This document shows positions 43,358 to 52,618 of a DNA stretch of 64,000 bases, piece by piece. Location: positions 22,781,737-22,845,736 of the forward strand of contig NC_049989.1 of NCBI RefSeq assembly GCF_000003815.2, written 5' to 3'. Origin of the DNA: Branchiostoma floridae (Eukaryota; Chordata; Leptocardii; Amphioxiformes; Branchiostomatidae). The first letter of the stretch is position 1. Each line of letters begins with the position of its first letter. The notes under the pieces are model-generated. The model was not told where the DNA came from. It saw only the letters and a list, made by a program, of their open reading frames with translations, and searched no databases. The position numbers were made by a program, and so were the translations under genes.

Positions 43358-43634
43358 ACTGGTTGTGTAAAAGTATCCTATATTCTACCAACCTGATGAC
43401 ATCATTTTCGGAATATGCATCAAGCTTACAAACTGTGTTAGCGATGCTGATCGGAACTTGAAAAGGACACTGCGAAGCTGGAAGAGTTTGCCGGTTCAGC
43501 GATGTCCTTCTTAAATTCCGTGAACCAACAAGTCGAGCCGAAGTGACCTTGTGATGACAGCAAAGGTCACTAAGAGGTACAGGTAGCCTTGCCAGACATA
43601 CAGTGGCGCCGTGTACAGCAACATGAGTATTATC

Positions 43635-43809
43635 GAACTAGTTAAACTGTAATATCCAACACAAAAAATGGACTCACCCAAATCTTAGACTGAAGTCACT
43701 GAACAGCACCAGTCTTCGTCAATGAATGAAAAGACTGGTGCTGTTCAGTCGAAAATTTGGTTGAGCTCGAGTCCAATTTTTGTGTTGGATATTACAGTTT
43801 TTCTAGTTC
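43635..43809. mobile_element. 175-bp hairpin MITE
   Basis: The arms 'gaactagttaaactgtaata' and their inverse at the right end enclose 'ccaacacaaaaaatggactc' and its inverse, then a central 'gaacagcaccagtctt' and its inverse. Almost the whole element can fold on itself. Confidence 0.85.
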
Positions 43810-44076
43810 AACAGTGACTTCTACCAACACAGGTGAACTTTCTAGTTAGCACGAGCACTGGTGCTAACAGGGGCTCCCGGGGGGGACTGGGATCGAGACT
43901 AAGCCGACCGTGACCTTGCTCAAGGATGAAAGGATCTGGATTTGACCTTGGCGCGTGACTTGAACGTAATTAGTTCAAGCAGCCACCGCCTATATAACCA
44001 GTACTAGTGGTTCGCCCCTAAACTATACTACCGGTAACTATAATATGTCTACTTCATTTGTTTTATCAAAGGGAAA

Positions 44077-44240
44077 ATCTCCAAGCAGATCCTACGATGG
44101 CAAAAGATATTACTAAACTGACCAAGGAGTGTAGTCAGCTAAGAGGTGTCTATTTGCCATGTAGCGGAACACACTCCAAGGCCGGCTTCACTCCTCTGCC
44201 AGCTTTTGATACTATCTTATGCTACCGTAAGATCTGCTTA
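44077..44240. mobile_element. TCTCCAAGCAGA MITE, sister of 8,011-8,148
   Basis: Left end ATCTCCAAGCAGATCCTACG, right end CCGTAAGATCTGCTTA (decayed). The interior 'gatactatcttatg' and 'ccaaggagtgtag' match 8,011-8,148 in reverse. It lacks the last bases of the right terminus. Confidence 0.75.
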
Positions 44241-44489
44241 CCAAAGGACCTTGATACTGGCGCGGTTCGAATCAAGTATTGGAAATCAATCCCCAAACTG
44301 CACATTCTTGAAGAAAGTGTGGCGCCCCCGTCTAGTGCCCATTCACTGATCGGAAATAGTTTATCTCCAAGCAAGCAGGAAAGTGCAAAAACCCCCGGTT
44401 CTGGGCAGTGCTTCTTGTCGCCACCAGACTCTGGCCTGGCCGTATAGTACGAGACTTTTGTTGGCCAACCATTAGTTAGGAATGAAAGC

Positions 44490-44732
44490 CTGGTAGGAGT
44501 TAACTGTTAAGCGTTATGGCCTTGGAGTTAACTGTTAAGCGTTATGGCCTTGGAGTTAACTGTTAAGCGTTATGGCCTTGGAGTTAACTGTTAAGCGTTA
44601 TGGCCTTGGAGTTAACTGTTAAGCGTTATGGCCTTGGAGTTAACTGTTAAGCGTTATGGCCTAGGACTCTAGGAGTTAACTGTTAAGCGTTATGGCCTTG
44701 GAGTTAACTGTTAAGCGTTATGGCCTAGGAAT
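44490..44732 (+). repeat. 28-bp minisatellite, about 8 units
   Basis: Nearly perfect units of 'ttggagttaactgttaagcg' + 'ttatggcc', with one unit extended by 'taggactc'. No spacers and no coding frame. The low divergence implies recent expansion or homogenisation. Confidence 0.95.
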
Positions 44733-45437
44733 GAACTGACCGGCCGGCGGAAAGCAGGATATATTGCAAAAGACTGACTGAAATCCCATGGCAACTTATT
44801 TGTCTCTATCTGGCCAAAAACGTTTTGTCATCCAGTTGACACGTCTGCTCGGAGACTACTTTGCTTCTGGAAATGGGAACTTGAGAACCGCCAGTTGCTG
44901 GTTTGCTTTTCCACGTCTGGTTAGAGACTAGGTATCTCCTGTAGGCTCATTTGGCTGTTGGATAAACAGAAGGAAATTGGCGCAGTGGGATAATTTTCTA
45001 GTAGAGTTCTCCGGCCATATTACAGTTATGTAACCTTGGTTAAAAAAGCATCTATCAAAGTCATCAAAATATCTATCCCTCTTGGTTAATTCTTAAGGTT
45101 TTTTAACTATGTTTTGTTTCCTTTTTTGTGTTTCTCTGTCTCTCTCTTTTACTGGTCGCTTACATGTGTCAACTCGCAGAAGCGGAAAGAGCAAACAAAC
45201 TTAAAAAACAGGTGCACTGCTAGAAAGACATGCTCTCTCTTTGTTTAACACTCGCTAAACACCGAGCTACATCTGTTATCAGATTCTGAGACTGAAGGTG
45301 GATTCTCACTGCGCTTAGGGCACTGGTGCGGCACTGCGGGGTTCGTTCACTGCGGCACTGTTTTATTATTTTCGCGATTTTTGATAATTTAGATATTGCG
45401 TGATAGGCAAAAATATAGCTTAGAAGACAACAAAACA

Positions 45438-45642
45438 TACTCTCCAAGCAGAGGTTAGGCTCCAGCTGTTTTTTAAACGTTTTTTTAGTCGTTTCTATCG
45501 GGCTTTCTATTTTGTCATTTTTCTTGAAGTACGCCAGTTAGGTTTTGACACAGCAAGATATAAAAAAAAATAGAAAGCCCGATAAAAACGACTAAAAAAA
45601 ACGTTAAAAAACAACCGGAGCCTAACCTCTGCTTGGAGAGTA
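45438..45642. mobile_element. MITE with TACTCTCCAAGCAGAGG termini and 9-bp target duplication, copy 2
   Basis: A 205-bp near-perfect foldback: both halves read TACTCTCCAAGCAGAGGTTA then 'ggctcc' and 'aacgttttttta'. Direct repeats AACAAAACA flank it exactly (45,429-45,437; 45,643-45,651). Same family as 37,484-37,679. Confidence 0.93.
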
Positions 45643-46194
45643 AACAAAACACACAAAACGGAAGAAAATTCGTTCTTTATCTCTGAAATTCGTCGAGTCA
45701 TCTATGAACCCCGCAGTGCCGCACCGGTACCCCGAGTGCCGTGAGAGTCCACCTTGAGGCACACTTGTCGTGCATGTTATTCAACAGGGATGATAGCTGC
45801 AGATTACCAGCTATCAGCGGATGACAGCGGCCGTCCCGCAAGTGTGCGGCACAGATCCCTCCGATAGGAACGCGCGGACTGAGGCTAACGCGCTGTGCCG
45901 GAATGATAAATGAATAGTTCTTCCTTCCGCTTTTCGGCAACTAGTACTGTTTGACTGTTCTGTAATCTCCAAGCAGACGGTGGGAGGCAAAGTCGTTTAA
46001 TGTTTTCTACGGGTACCAATTTTTCACAAGTGTGTGGCTCAGATCACACCTACCCCCACCAATAACCCACCACCCCACCCCATAGGAACTCGCGGTACGT
46101 ATACATGAGGCTAGCGCGCTGTGCCGGAATTATAAATGAACAACCCTTCCTTCCGCTTTTCGGCAACTGTAGGACTAGGATATACATGTTGTAG

Positions 46195-46280
46195 GGGAAT
46201 TCTTTTACACAACCAGAATGTACTTAATCTGCTTACGTTTCAAAGTAAGTACATTCTGGTTGTATAAAGGAATTCTCATA
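46195..46280. repeat. Perfect-arm hairpin
   Basis: 'acaaccagaatgtactt' and its inverse 'aagtacattctggttgt' are separated by about 20 bp, with 'gaattc' on both outer sides. The following 'tatattctaccaacctgatg' also occurs at 43,379-43,398, so it is the edge of an interspersed element. Confidence 0.8.
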
Positions 46281-46337
46281 TATCTTATATTCTACCAACC
46301 TGATGAAATTATTTTCGGAAACTGTTGGCCTGTTCTG

Positions 46338-46650
46338 TAATCTCTAAGCAGATGTTGGGAGGGAAAATCGTTAATGTTTTCTTGGTACCAGTTTGTTTTC
46401 CAGACTGCCAAACGTTTAAAAGAAAGAAATTTAGATTGTGTTGTTTTCTCGTACTTATTATATGTCACTTGATGTAATACTGCATTATTTCATTTAAATG
46501 TTCCACCGTATAATGTACATATATTTGATGGTACCCGACATCAGCATTGCCAGATGCCCTCTGTTTTGCATTTTTAATAAATTAATAAATATATAAACGA
46601 CATCCAGGAAAACGCGACGGTTTAGCCACCAAACATCTGCTTGGAGATAT
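46338..46650. mobile_element. MITE of the ATCTCCAAGCAGATG type
   Basis: Left end AATCTCTAAGCAGATGTTGG, right end CCAAACATCTGCTTGGAGAT. A separate left-end copy with the same following sequence ('gggaggcaaagtcgtt') is at about 45,962-46,020, so a partial duplication of the left half is present. Confidence 0.7.
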
Positions 46651-46652
46651 TA

Positions 46653-47165
46653 AGTTCTTAAAAGATACACATAGTCAAATTTGTAAACAATACGCTGAGG
46701 CACTGGTTTAGGCAAGGTTTTTAACATTGTCGGCACAAGCCAGAGCTAGACTTTTTGACTACAGGTTGCCCCTCAGACAAAGCCTTGTGAAGTGTTTTGG
46801 CTGGCACGGCGCATTGTCACATCTTCATTCAATAACACCCGTCTGCCCTCTCTGATCTCTAACTGCACCGCAGGCCACGAGGGCTGCCGAGGCTAACTGT
46901 TCAATACTCACCTCAACTTGGTGGGTATCCTGTACACACTGCGGCCTGCGTCTCAGTCCAAGACGTCTTGACGGTTGTGAGGAGTTTGTCGTCGTAAGAC
47001 GCCAGGCCTTTGTTTAAGTTTGTCCCCGTGCCGGTTCCTGGCCGCCGCTTAATGTTTACATCGGCAGGTGCGCATCCGCGCCGCTAGGGGTCGCTTTGCG
47101 AGGGACGCAACTTCCGGTGCACCGAGAGCGGCGCGGAAACAAGCGGTGTCGGGTTTCCAAACACC
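46653..47165. other. CpG-richer stretch with candidate minus-strand 5' exon end
   Basis: The region 46,900-47,150 is richer in CG dinucleotides than its surroundings. On the minus strand a good donor (GAG/GTGAGT) lies at 46,911-46,912, which could be the end of a noncoding first exon spliced to the acceptor at 36,726 of the protease gene, almost 10 kb away. This is inference only. Confidence 0.25.
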
Positions 47166-47537
47166 ATGCCAAGTCAATTTCTTGGCTGTCGTATGTTCAG
47201 GACGGCCGTCACAAAACTACGAGTCAGTTGCCACAAATTACACATCGAAACCGGAAGACATAACTGCACTCCTCTAGAACAACGAATATGTAGATACTGC
47301 AATCTAGATAAGTTAGAAGACGAACATCATTTTGTAGTAGAATGTAGTTTGTACAAGAAAGAGAGAGCTGAACTCTACAGACTAATAGAACCCATGTTCC
47401 CCCACTTCATACATCTAAGTAATATAGACAAATTTATATTCCTTATGAATATAGACAAACCTTTACTTATAAAGCATATCTGTTCTTACATTTTCAATAT
47501 CACAAAGAAACGAGAAGAAGCCGAATGTACGCAGTAG
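47166..47537 (+). pseudogene. LINE C-terminal zinc-knuckle fragment
   Basis: An open frame of 123 codons reads TKLRVSCHKLHIETGRH, then a CxxC...H...C knuckle (CRYCNLDKLEDEHHFVVEC) followed by a helical tail. This is the C-terminus seen in many non-LTR elements. No RT or endonuclease motif precedes it; upstream sequence is CpG-rich and unrelated. A fossil fragment is the simplest reading, although the frame is still open. Confidence 0.65.
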
Positions 47538-47756
47538 ATTACGATCCTTGAGTAGTGTAGATTCATTGTATCATTATATCATGTTGTATCATTTGTTGTG
47601 ACCTGTACTAAACCCAGTGGGTATATCATTGTTGCAAGAAACAAGTGCTGTGTGGGGAGAGTGAGCAAAGTTAGGCCATGTTGATGTGATTGTCTGGATG
47701 ACATCCATGGGAATCCCAAAACTGATGCGAGCGTGCGAATGAAAAAAAAAAAAGTT

Positions 47757-48020
47757 TTAGCCGCGTGGCGCTTTAGTACACCCGATCCCTCGATCTCGGA
47801 AGTTAAGCAACGCGACGGTCCGGATAGTGCTTGGATGGGGGACCAACCAAGGATGTCCGGATTGCTGTAGCCTCACGAAGTTTCCACGAAATCGTCTTCC
47901 GGGAGGGACGTAAAACGGGGGTCCCGTCCTCGAGGAGGTGCCTCGACCACGTTAAACAGCCTCATTACTCATACTTTGGGTACCTACCGGCTGGCAAAAT
48001 ACAACAGATGATTACCCAAA
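47757..48020 (+). mobile_element. 5S-rRNA-derived SINE (SINE3-like)
   Basis: The first ~115 bp follow 5S rRNA from the 'cacccgatc' block through 'gatctcggaagttaagca' (box A region), 'agtgcttggatgggggacc' (box C region) to 'tgctgtagcc', with small changes and an altered start. A SINE-type body follows ('gggacgtaaaacggggg', 'gaccacgttaaacagcc') and an A-rich end at about 48,018. It is not a functional 5S gene because the outer stem and several conserved bases are lost. Confidence 0.8.
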
Positions 48021-48330
48021 AAAAAGTTGCATTCATTTAATATGAAATCTTAAGTGGTCTGGAAGGTTGAACCAACGAGGTTGAAGAAAGGAACGGCACC
48101 GAAAAATAGATTCTTCATTTTTGTTTTCAGTCTTTTTTGACATTGAAATTAGTGTATGTTTCCTACTATATTTTTCTTTTAATCTACAGCGCATATTTGC
48201 TCCTTTTTACAGTAGTGCTTTATACGATTTAAAGCATGGTGGAAATCTTTTTAAAACTTGTTGGAAACGGGCGGATATTGATGCGCGCGGGATTGGCATC
48301 CATATAATCAAATCAACACGGTCTTGCGGT

Positions 48331-49740
48331 AATAACAAAAACACTTATTATATCAATTATGATTCATAAAGCAAACTACATGCCAAAACATGTTCATCAA
48401 TCTGTTCTCAAGGGGTAACCTCTCACAATTTTAACAAAACCGCAACTGCAGTTCCAGAACAAGTTAGTAGGAGGATCAAAGTACACAACTCTTTTCTAAC
48501 ATTACATACGAGCGAGCGCGATGATGTCACGGTGACGCAGCGGTAGGCAAAAAGCAGGTGTTTGGCAAAAGATTGATTTACATATTAACCAGTAATTTGA
48601 GCCGCTAATTTGAATATCAATTTTTGATCCAATCTACTGACGTCCTGGTAGGCCACAACCGTCCAATACCCCGGATATAAACAACAACAGCGATCGCTCG
48701 TACACTCTCAGCCACACACAAACACACACACACAAATGACGCCAAAGAAAGTAAAAATAGAAGTCACCAATGATCAAATATTGACAAAATTCCTTTCCAA
48801 TCTGGAATCATAAAAAGGCGCGATGAAAAATACACATCAGAGAAAAGTTTATTCATGTGCAAGCTTTATACTTACTCAAGAACTATAAGTACAAATATAG
48901 ATGTATGACTCATGTGCAACAGCAAAAATATACAAAACATGTAATACTATGTATAGCAGTTCTTCCTACATGTAAGTCCTTCATGTACATGTTAGGGGTG
49001 GGTACGGTGTACCGGTACAAAACCGGCCTTACAGTAATAACAAAAACACTTATTATATCAATTATGATTCATAAAGCAAACTACATGCCAAAACATGTTC
49101 ATAAATCTGTTCTCAAGGGGTAACCAGTCTAAAAAAAAAACTAAAAAAAAACTGCAGTTCCAGAACAAGTTAGTAGGAGGATCAAAGTACACAACTCTTT
49201 TCTAACATTACATACGAGCGAGCGCGATGATGTCACGGTGACGCAGTGGTAGGCAAAAAGCAGGTGTTTGGCAAAAGATTGATTTACATATTAACCAGTA
49301 ATTTGAGCCGCTAAATTAGAATATCAGTTTTTGATCCAATCTGCTGACGTCCTGGTAGGCCACAACCGTCCAATACCCCAGATATAAACAACAACAGCGA
49401 TCGCTCGTACACTCTCAGCCACACACAAACACACACACATAAATGACGCCAAAGAAAGTAAAATTAGAAGTCACCAATGATCAAATATGGACAAAGTTCC
49501 TTTCGACTCTGGAATCTAGGAAAGGCGCGATGAAAAATACACATGATCTGAGAAAAATTTATTCAATTGTGCAAGCTTTATACTCACTCAAGACCTGTAA
49601 GTACAAATATAGATGTATGACTCCTGTGCAAGAGCAAAAATATACAAAACATGTAATACTATGTATAGCAGTTCTTCCTACTGTACAGACAAGTCCTACA
49701 TGTACATGTTAGGGGTGGGTATGGTGTACCGGTACAAAAC
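48331..49740 (+). repeat. Tandem duplication of ~705 bp
   Basis: 48,331-49,035 and 49,036-49,740 align almost end to end. Anchor strings are 'aataacaaaaacacttatta' at both starts, 'acgagcgagcgcgatgatgt' at about 48,509 and 49,214, and 'atgacgccaaagaaagtaaa' at 48,737 and 49,443. Copy 1 ends with a truncated terminal repeat of the hAT-like element that is complete at the end of copy 2. Confidence 0.92.
49443..49712 (+). CDS. Small open frame in tandem duplication, uncertain
   Basis: An 89-codon frame starts MTPKKVKLEVTNDQIW and continues through FLSTLESRKGAMKNTHDLRK. The homologous frame in copy 1 (from 48,737) is broken by a stop after about 25 codons. A GTAAGT follows 'ctcaagacct' at 49,598, so the frame could be the first exon of a gene and not a complete protein. 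I recognise no family. The difference between copies argues against strong constraint on copy 1 only. Confidence 0.2.
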   Translation: MTPKKVKLEVTNDQIWTKFLSTLESRKGAMKNTHDLRKIYSIVQALYSLKTCKYKYRCMTPVQEQKYTKHVILCIAVLPTVQTSPTCTC

Positions 49741-50153
49741 CGATTTTTCTTATTGGACAGGTCCAGAAAAACCGGACCTGAAAAACCGGACCTGAAAAAA
49801 TTAGGTGGACCGGATGTTGGACCTATTGGAAAATGAACAGATTTTATGATGAGGCATTCACACGTTTCGGAGATTACCGGTCGAGGAAAATAACAAGAGT
49901 GATTCATAGTAGAGTAGAGTCTTTAGTAATTTCTACCAAGTTTTACAGTCAATTGTACAGAGGCAGTTAGCCTTGTAGGAAAATGAAACGCCAGTGGGAG
50001 TCGAATACTACACAAAACCGATTTCTTTGTTGCGATATTGAGTATCGTCCATTCACAAATTCTCACATACTGAATCAGGTCCAAGTTCAGGTCCATACCT
50101 GGACCTGATCCTCTGGACTAGAACCGGACGTGAATTTCCGGTACCCACCCCTA
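49710..50153. mobile_element. hAT-like MITE (ACCGGT family) with perfect 8-bp target duplication, copy 1
   Basis: Termini TAGGGGTGGGTA... and ...TACCCACCCCTA are inverted. The flanks are GTACATGT on both sides (49,702-49,709; 50,154-50,161). The interior is rich in ACCGGACCTG-like strings near both ends. Same element as 61,771-62,211. Confidence 0.93.
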
Positions 50154-50209
50154 GTACATGTACAGTGAAACCTGTCCAAGCAACCACCTGGCCATGATGA
50201 CTGATTTTG

Positions 50210-50515
50210 CAAATCAACGAAAATCATCTTGGACAGGTTTGGCCGTATTTCTTTAAGGAGCATTCTCTTGTCGATAAGACAATAAATTTCCCAAATATGC
50301 TACCAAAAATACTGCCCATTATACAAATGATACAGTAATGCAAAAGAATAATTAAACGAAAATGGACAGGTTTGGCCGTATTTCCTTAACGAAAATGGAC
50401 AGGTTTGGCCGTATTTCCTTAAGGAGCATTCTCTTGTCGATAAGACAATAAATTTCCCAAATATGCTACCAAAAATAATGCCCATGATACAAATAATACA
50501 GTAATGCAAAAGAGC
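50210..50515. repeat. Local tandem duplication (~165 bp)
   Basis: The block 'tttaaggagcattctcttgt' + 'cgataagacaataaatttcc' occurs at 50,251 and 50,418, and 'aaatggacaggtttggccgt' occurs at 50,359 and 50,393. It contains no gene. Confidence 0.85.
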
Positions 50516-50720
50516 AAGTTGTCTACTCTCTAGTGTCTTACTTCTTAAAGCTTTCTCTCCTATAGCTAGATTTTTATTCCACAGTTAGATACTAATTTTG
50601 CTGGTTGGTTGAGCAATAAGGTTGGGCAAGGAACACATGGCAATTTTGCAGTGGAGAGTTCACCGCAAACTTTTGACAAAGTCACAAAAATAAAGCAATT
50701 GTTTCCACATTCACAGTACT

Positions 50721-50958
50721 AACCTGGAATCCAGTCTCCTTGTGGCACGGTCTACCGTAGTTAGTAACTAGGCTCTCAACGGGCCAGTGTACCTGCTCTC
50801 AGCCGCCGGTGCCAGTAATCGTTCACACCCGGTAGCATTTTTAGCGGTAGGACTAATTATAACTGCGTGAAAATCCTACCGGGTGTGGCCGATTACCCCG
50901 GCGGCTGAGAGCTGCACTGGCCCCGTAGAGAGCCTACACTAACTACGGTAGGCAGGTT
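50721..50958. mobile_element. Foldback MITE with AACCTGGAAT termini, copy 2
   Basis: Same family as 28,491-28,762: AACCTGGAATCCAGTCTCC at the left, 'cggtaggcaggtt' at the right, and inner inverted 'ctctcagccgccgg' and 'ccggcggctgagag'. Nearly the entire 238 bp can fold. Confidence 0.88.
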
Positions 50959-50959
50959 A

Positions 50960-51970
50960 TCACAGCACTAGACTGTGACTTATTTGTCATGTATCAAAAT
51001 GCAGCTGTACTGACAGGAAAACTTTGGCATTAATACACAATTGTACTTGGCGCACGTACAATTGAAGAGACATTGCAAAGCTTGTTCTGTCTGCTTTGAA
51101 ACCTTTTATATAAAACAATGTATCCATTATCCTTTCTACACATCTCCTATAACTTATTCTTGTTTTTACTGACAAATATATCATTAAACCTAGAACATAC
51201 AGAAACAATGTCTTGCCATGGATAGTGACTGGCAATGTTACAAATAATTTACACAACTATTTTCTTTCCTATATCTTAATACAGATTAGCAGTGTATTAA
51301 CAACCACAGTGACACAACTGAAATAAATCATTATTAAGTACAATAGTAGTACCATCATGGTGTTAAACGTAGATATTCCTACCCATTCACAACCCCTTCC
51401 TCATTCTTACTCAACTATAGTACAGGGTGATTAGTATTTGTAATTTGTATAGTAATGACATGCCATTAATAAAACCAAAGGTTAAACGGAGCATGTGAAA
51501 TGCAACAGTTATGTTTTATTGCGAGTGAAAGATTGTGTGTGTGCACGCCCATGATAGTTGAGGCATTTTTTTTTCCGGGCAGTAAACATGGTACATTTAT
51601 TTGGTGACTACTTAGTATTATGAATCTATTAATTACAGAAGTAGAATAGTAATTCAGACAATGATCTACATGATTCTACAGTAATACTGATCTTCACCCT
51701 TTCGTCCTTGTCCTGACTGGCTCTTTCACTCCTTCTTGGCAACACCTTCTGATCTTTAAGACAGTCTCAGTTTCTTACAACACCATGAAGACATTAGACT
51801 CAAACCAAATTTTCAGTTGTGTTGCCAGCCTTCTTCAAGTAGAATGACCCACTGCACCTGACTTTAAAGTCATGTGACTGTGAGTCAAATGGGCCAGCTA
51901 GATTAAAAAAAAACAGTTACTCAAGCAACTGGATATGATTTTGGAAATGATCAGACGTTTGAGATAGCAT
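50960..51970. other. 3' flank of channel gene A, no gene recognised
   Basis: AT-rich sequence without convincing exons. A minus-strand AATAAA (TTTATT at 51,515-51,520) may terminate the BK-beta-like gene that stops at 52,619. Confidence 0.4.
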
Positions 51971-51971
51971 C

Positions 51972-52150
51972 TACCATCTTTTGTCAGTCGCACTGAAGTG
52001 ATCTGGTCTTTTATATCCTAACTGAATGCAAAAGGGCTGAAGACAATTTTGGGTGTCCTTTTGGGACACTGTCCTAGTTAGGAGATAAAAGACCAGTTTC
52101 TCCCAGATCACTGCAGTGTCACTGACGAAAGATGTTGGATGCCATCTGAA
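51972..52150. repeat. Hairpin MITE
   Basis: 'catcttttgtcagt', 'cactgaagtgatctgg', 'cttttatatcctaact' on the left are inverted as 'gttaggagataaaag', 'agatcactgcagtg' and 'cactgacgaaagatg' on the right. About 175 bp, lying in the presumed 3' untranslated region of the channel gene. Confidence 0.75.
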
Positions 52151-52272
52151 ACGAGCTTGAGCAACTGATTTTTGGTGTATCTTATTACCTGAATGTCTAA
52201 CCTTCATCGACGGATGTCACCCATATCATTTTCTTGCTGTGGCCTTACCGTCTCTCTAACATTATCCCTACC

Positions 52273-52606
52273 CAGGGCTCTAGCCAGCGTCCGTTTTTCC
52301 GTCAATTTAAGAAAATTTGGTGCATCTGACGGAAAAATCTTAAAACCAACCTGTCAACCTTGACGGACAAAAATCCTTGGTGGAAACTACAGGCGGCTTG
52401 GGGACGCCGTCCACGGCCGTAAAAGCCACACACTGTTTGTTTTGCCATTGTTAAGATTGTTGACGAAGTGTGTCGGCGCCCTTTTGCATACGATTATCTC
52501 ATTAAAAACCTGTTTTTCAAGGTCTCAGTTCAGTCTTTCTAGCTCCTGGAATAGCGTTTTAGCGAATTGGCTGACGGAAAAAAAATTCGACCTGGCTAGA
52601 GCCCTG
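52273..52606. mobile_element. hAT-like MITE (CAGGGCTCTAGCCAG) 12 bp beyond the channel gene stop codon
   Basis: Ends CAGGGCTCTAGCCAG and CTGGCTAGAGCCCTG are inverted. The flanks TCCCTACC and TCCCTGCC form an 8-bp duplication with one change. The interior has poly-A/T and 'ctgacggaaaa' at both sides. It lies immediately after the stop of the minus-strand BK-beta-like gene, so it is part of its 3' untranslated region. Confidence 0.88.
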
Positions 52607-52618
52607 TCCCTGCCCATC

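Noticed and set aside
44490-44732. Regular direct repeats resembling a CRISPR array
   Set aside because: The 28-bp units are contiguous without spacers and the DNA is eukaryotic. It is a minisatellite.
47757-47872. Functional 5S rRNA gene
   Set aside because: The outer stem is missing and several conserved bases differ; SINE-like body sequence follows directly.
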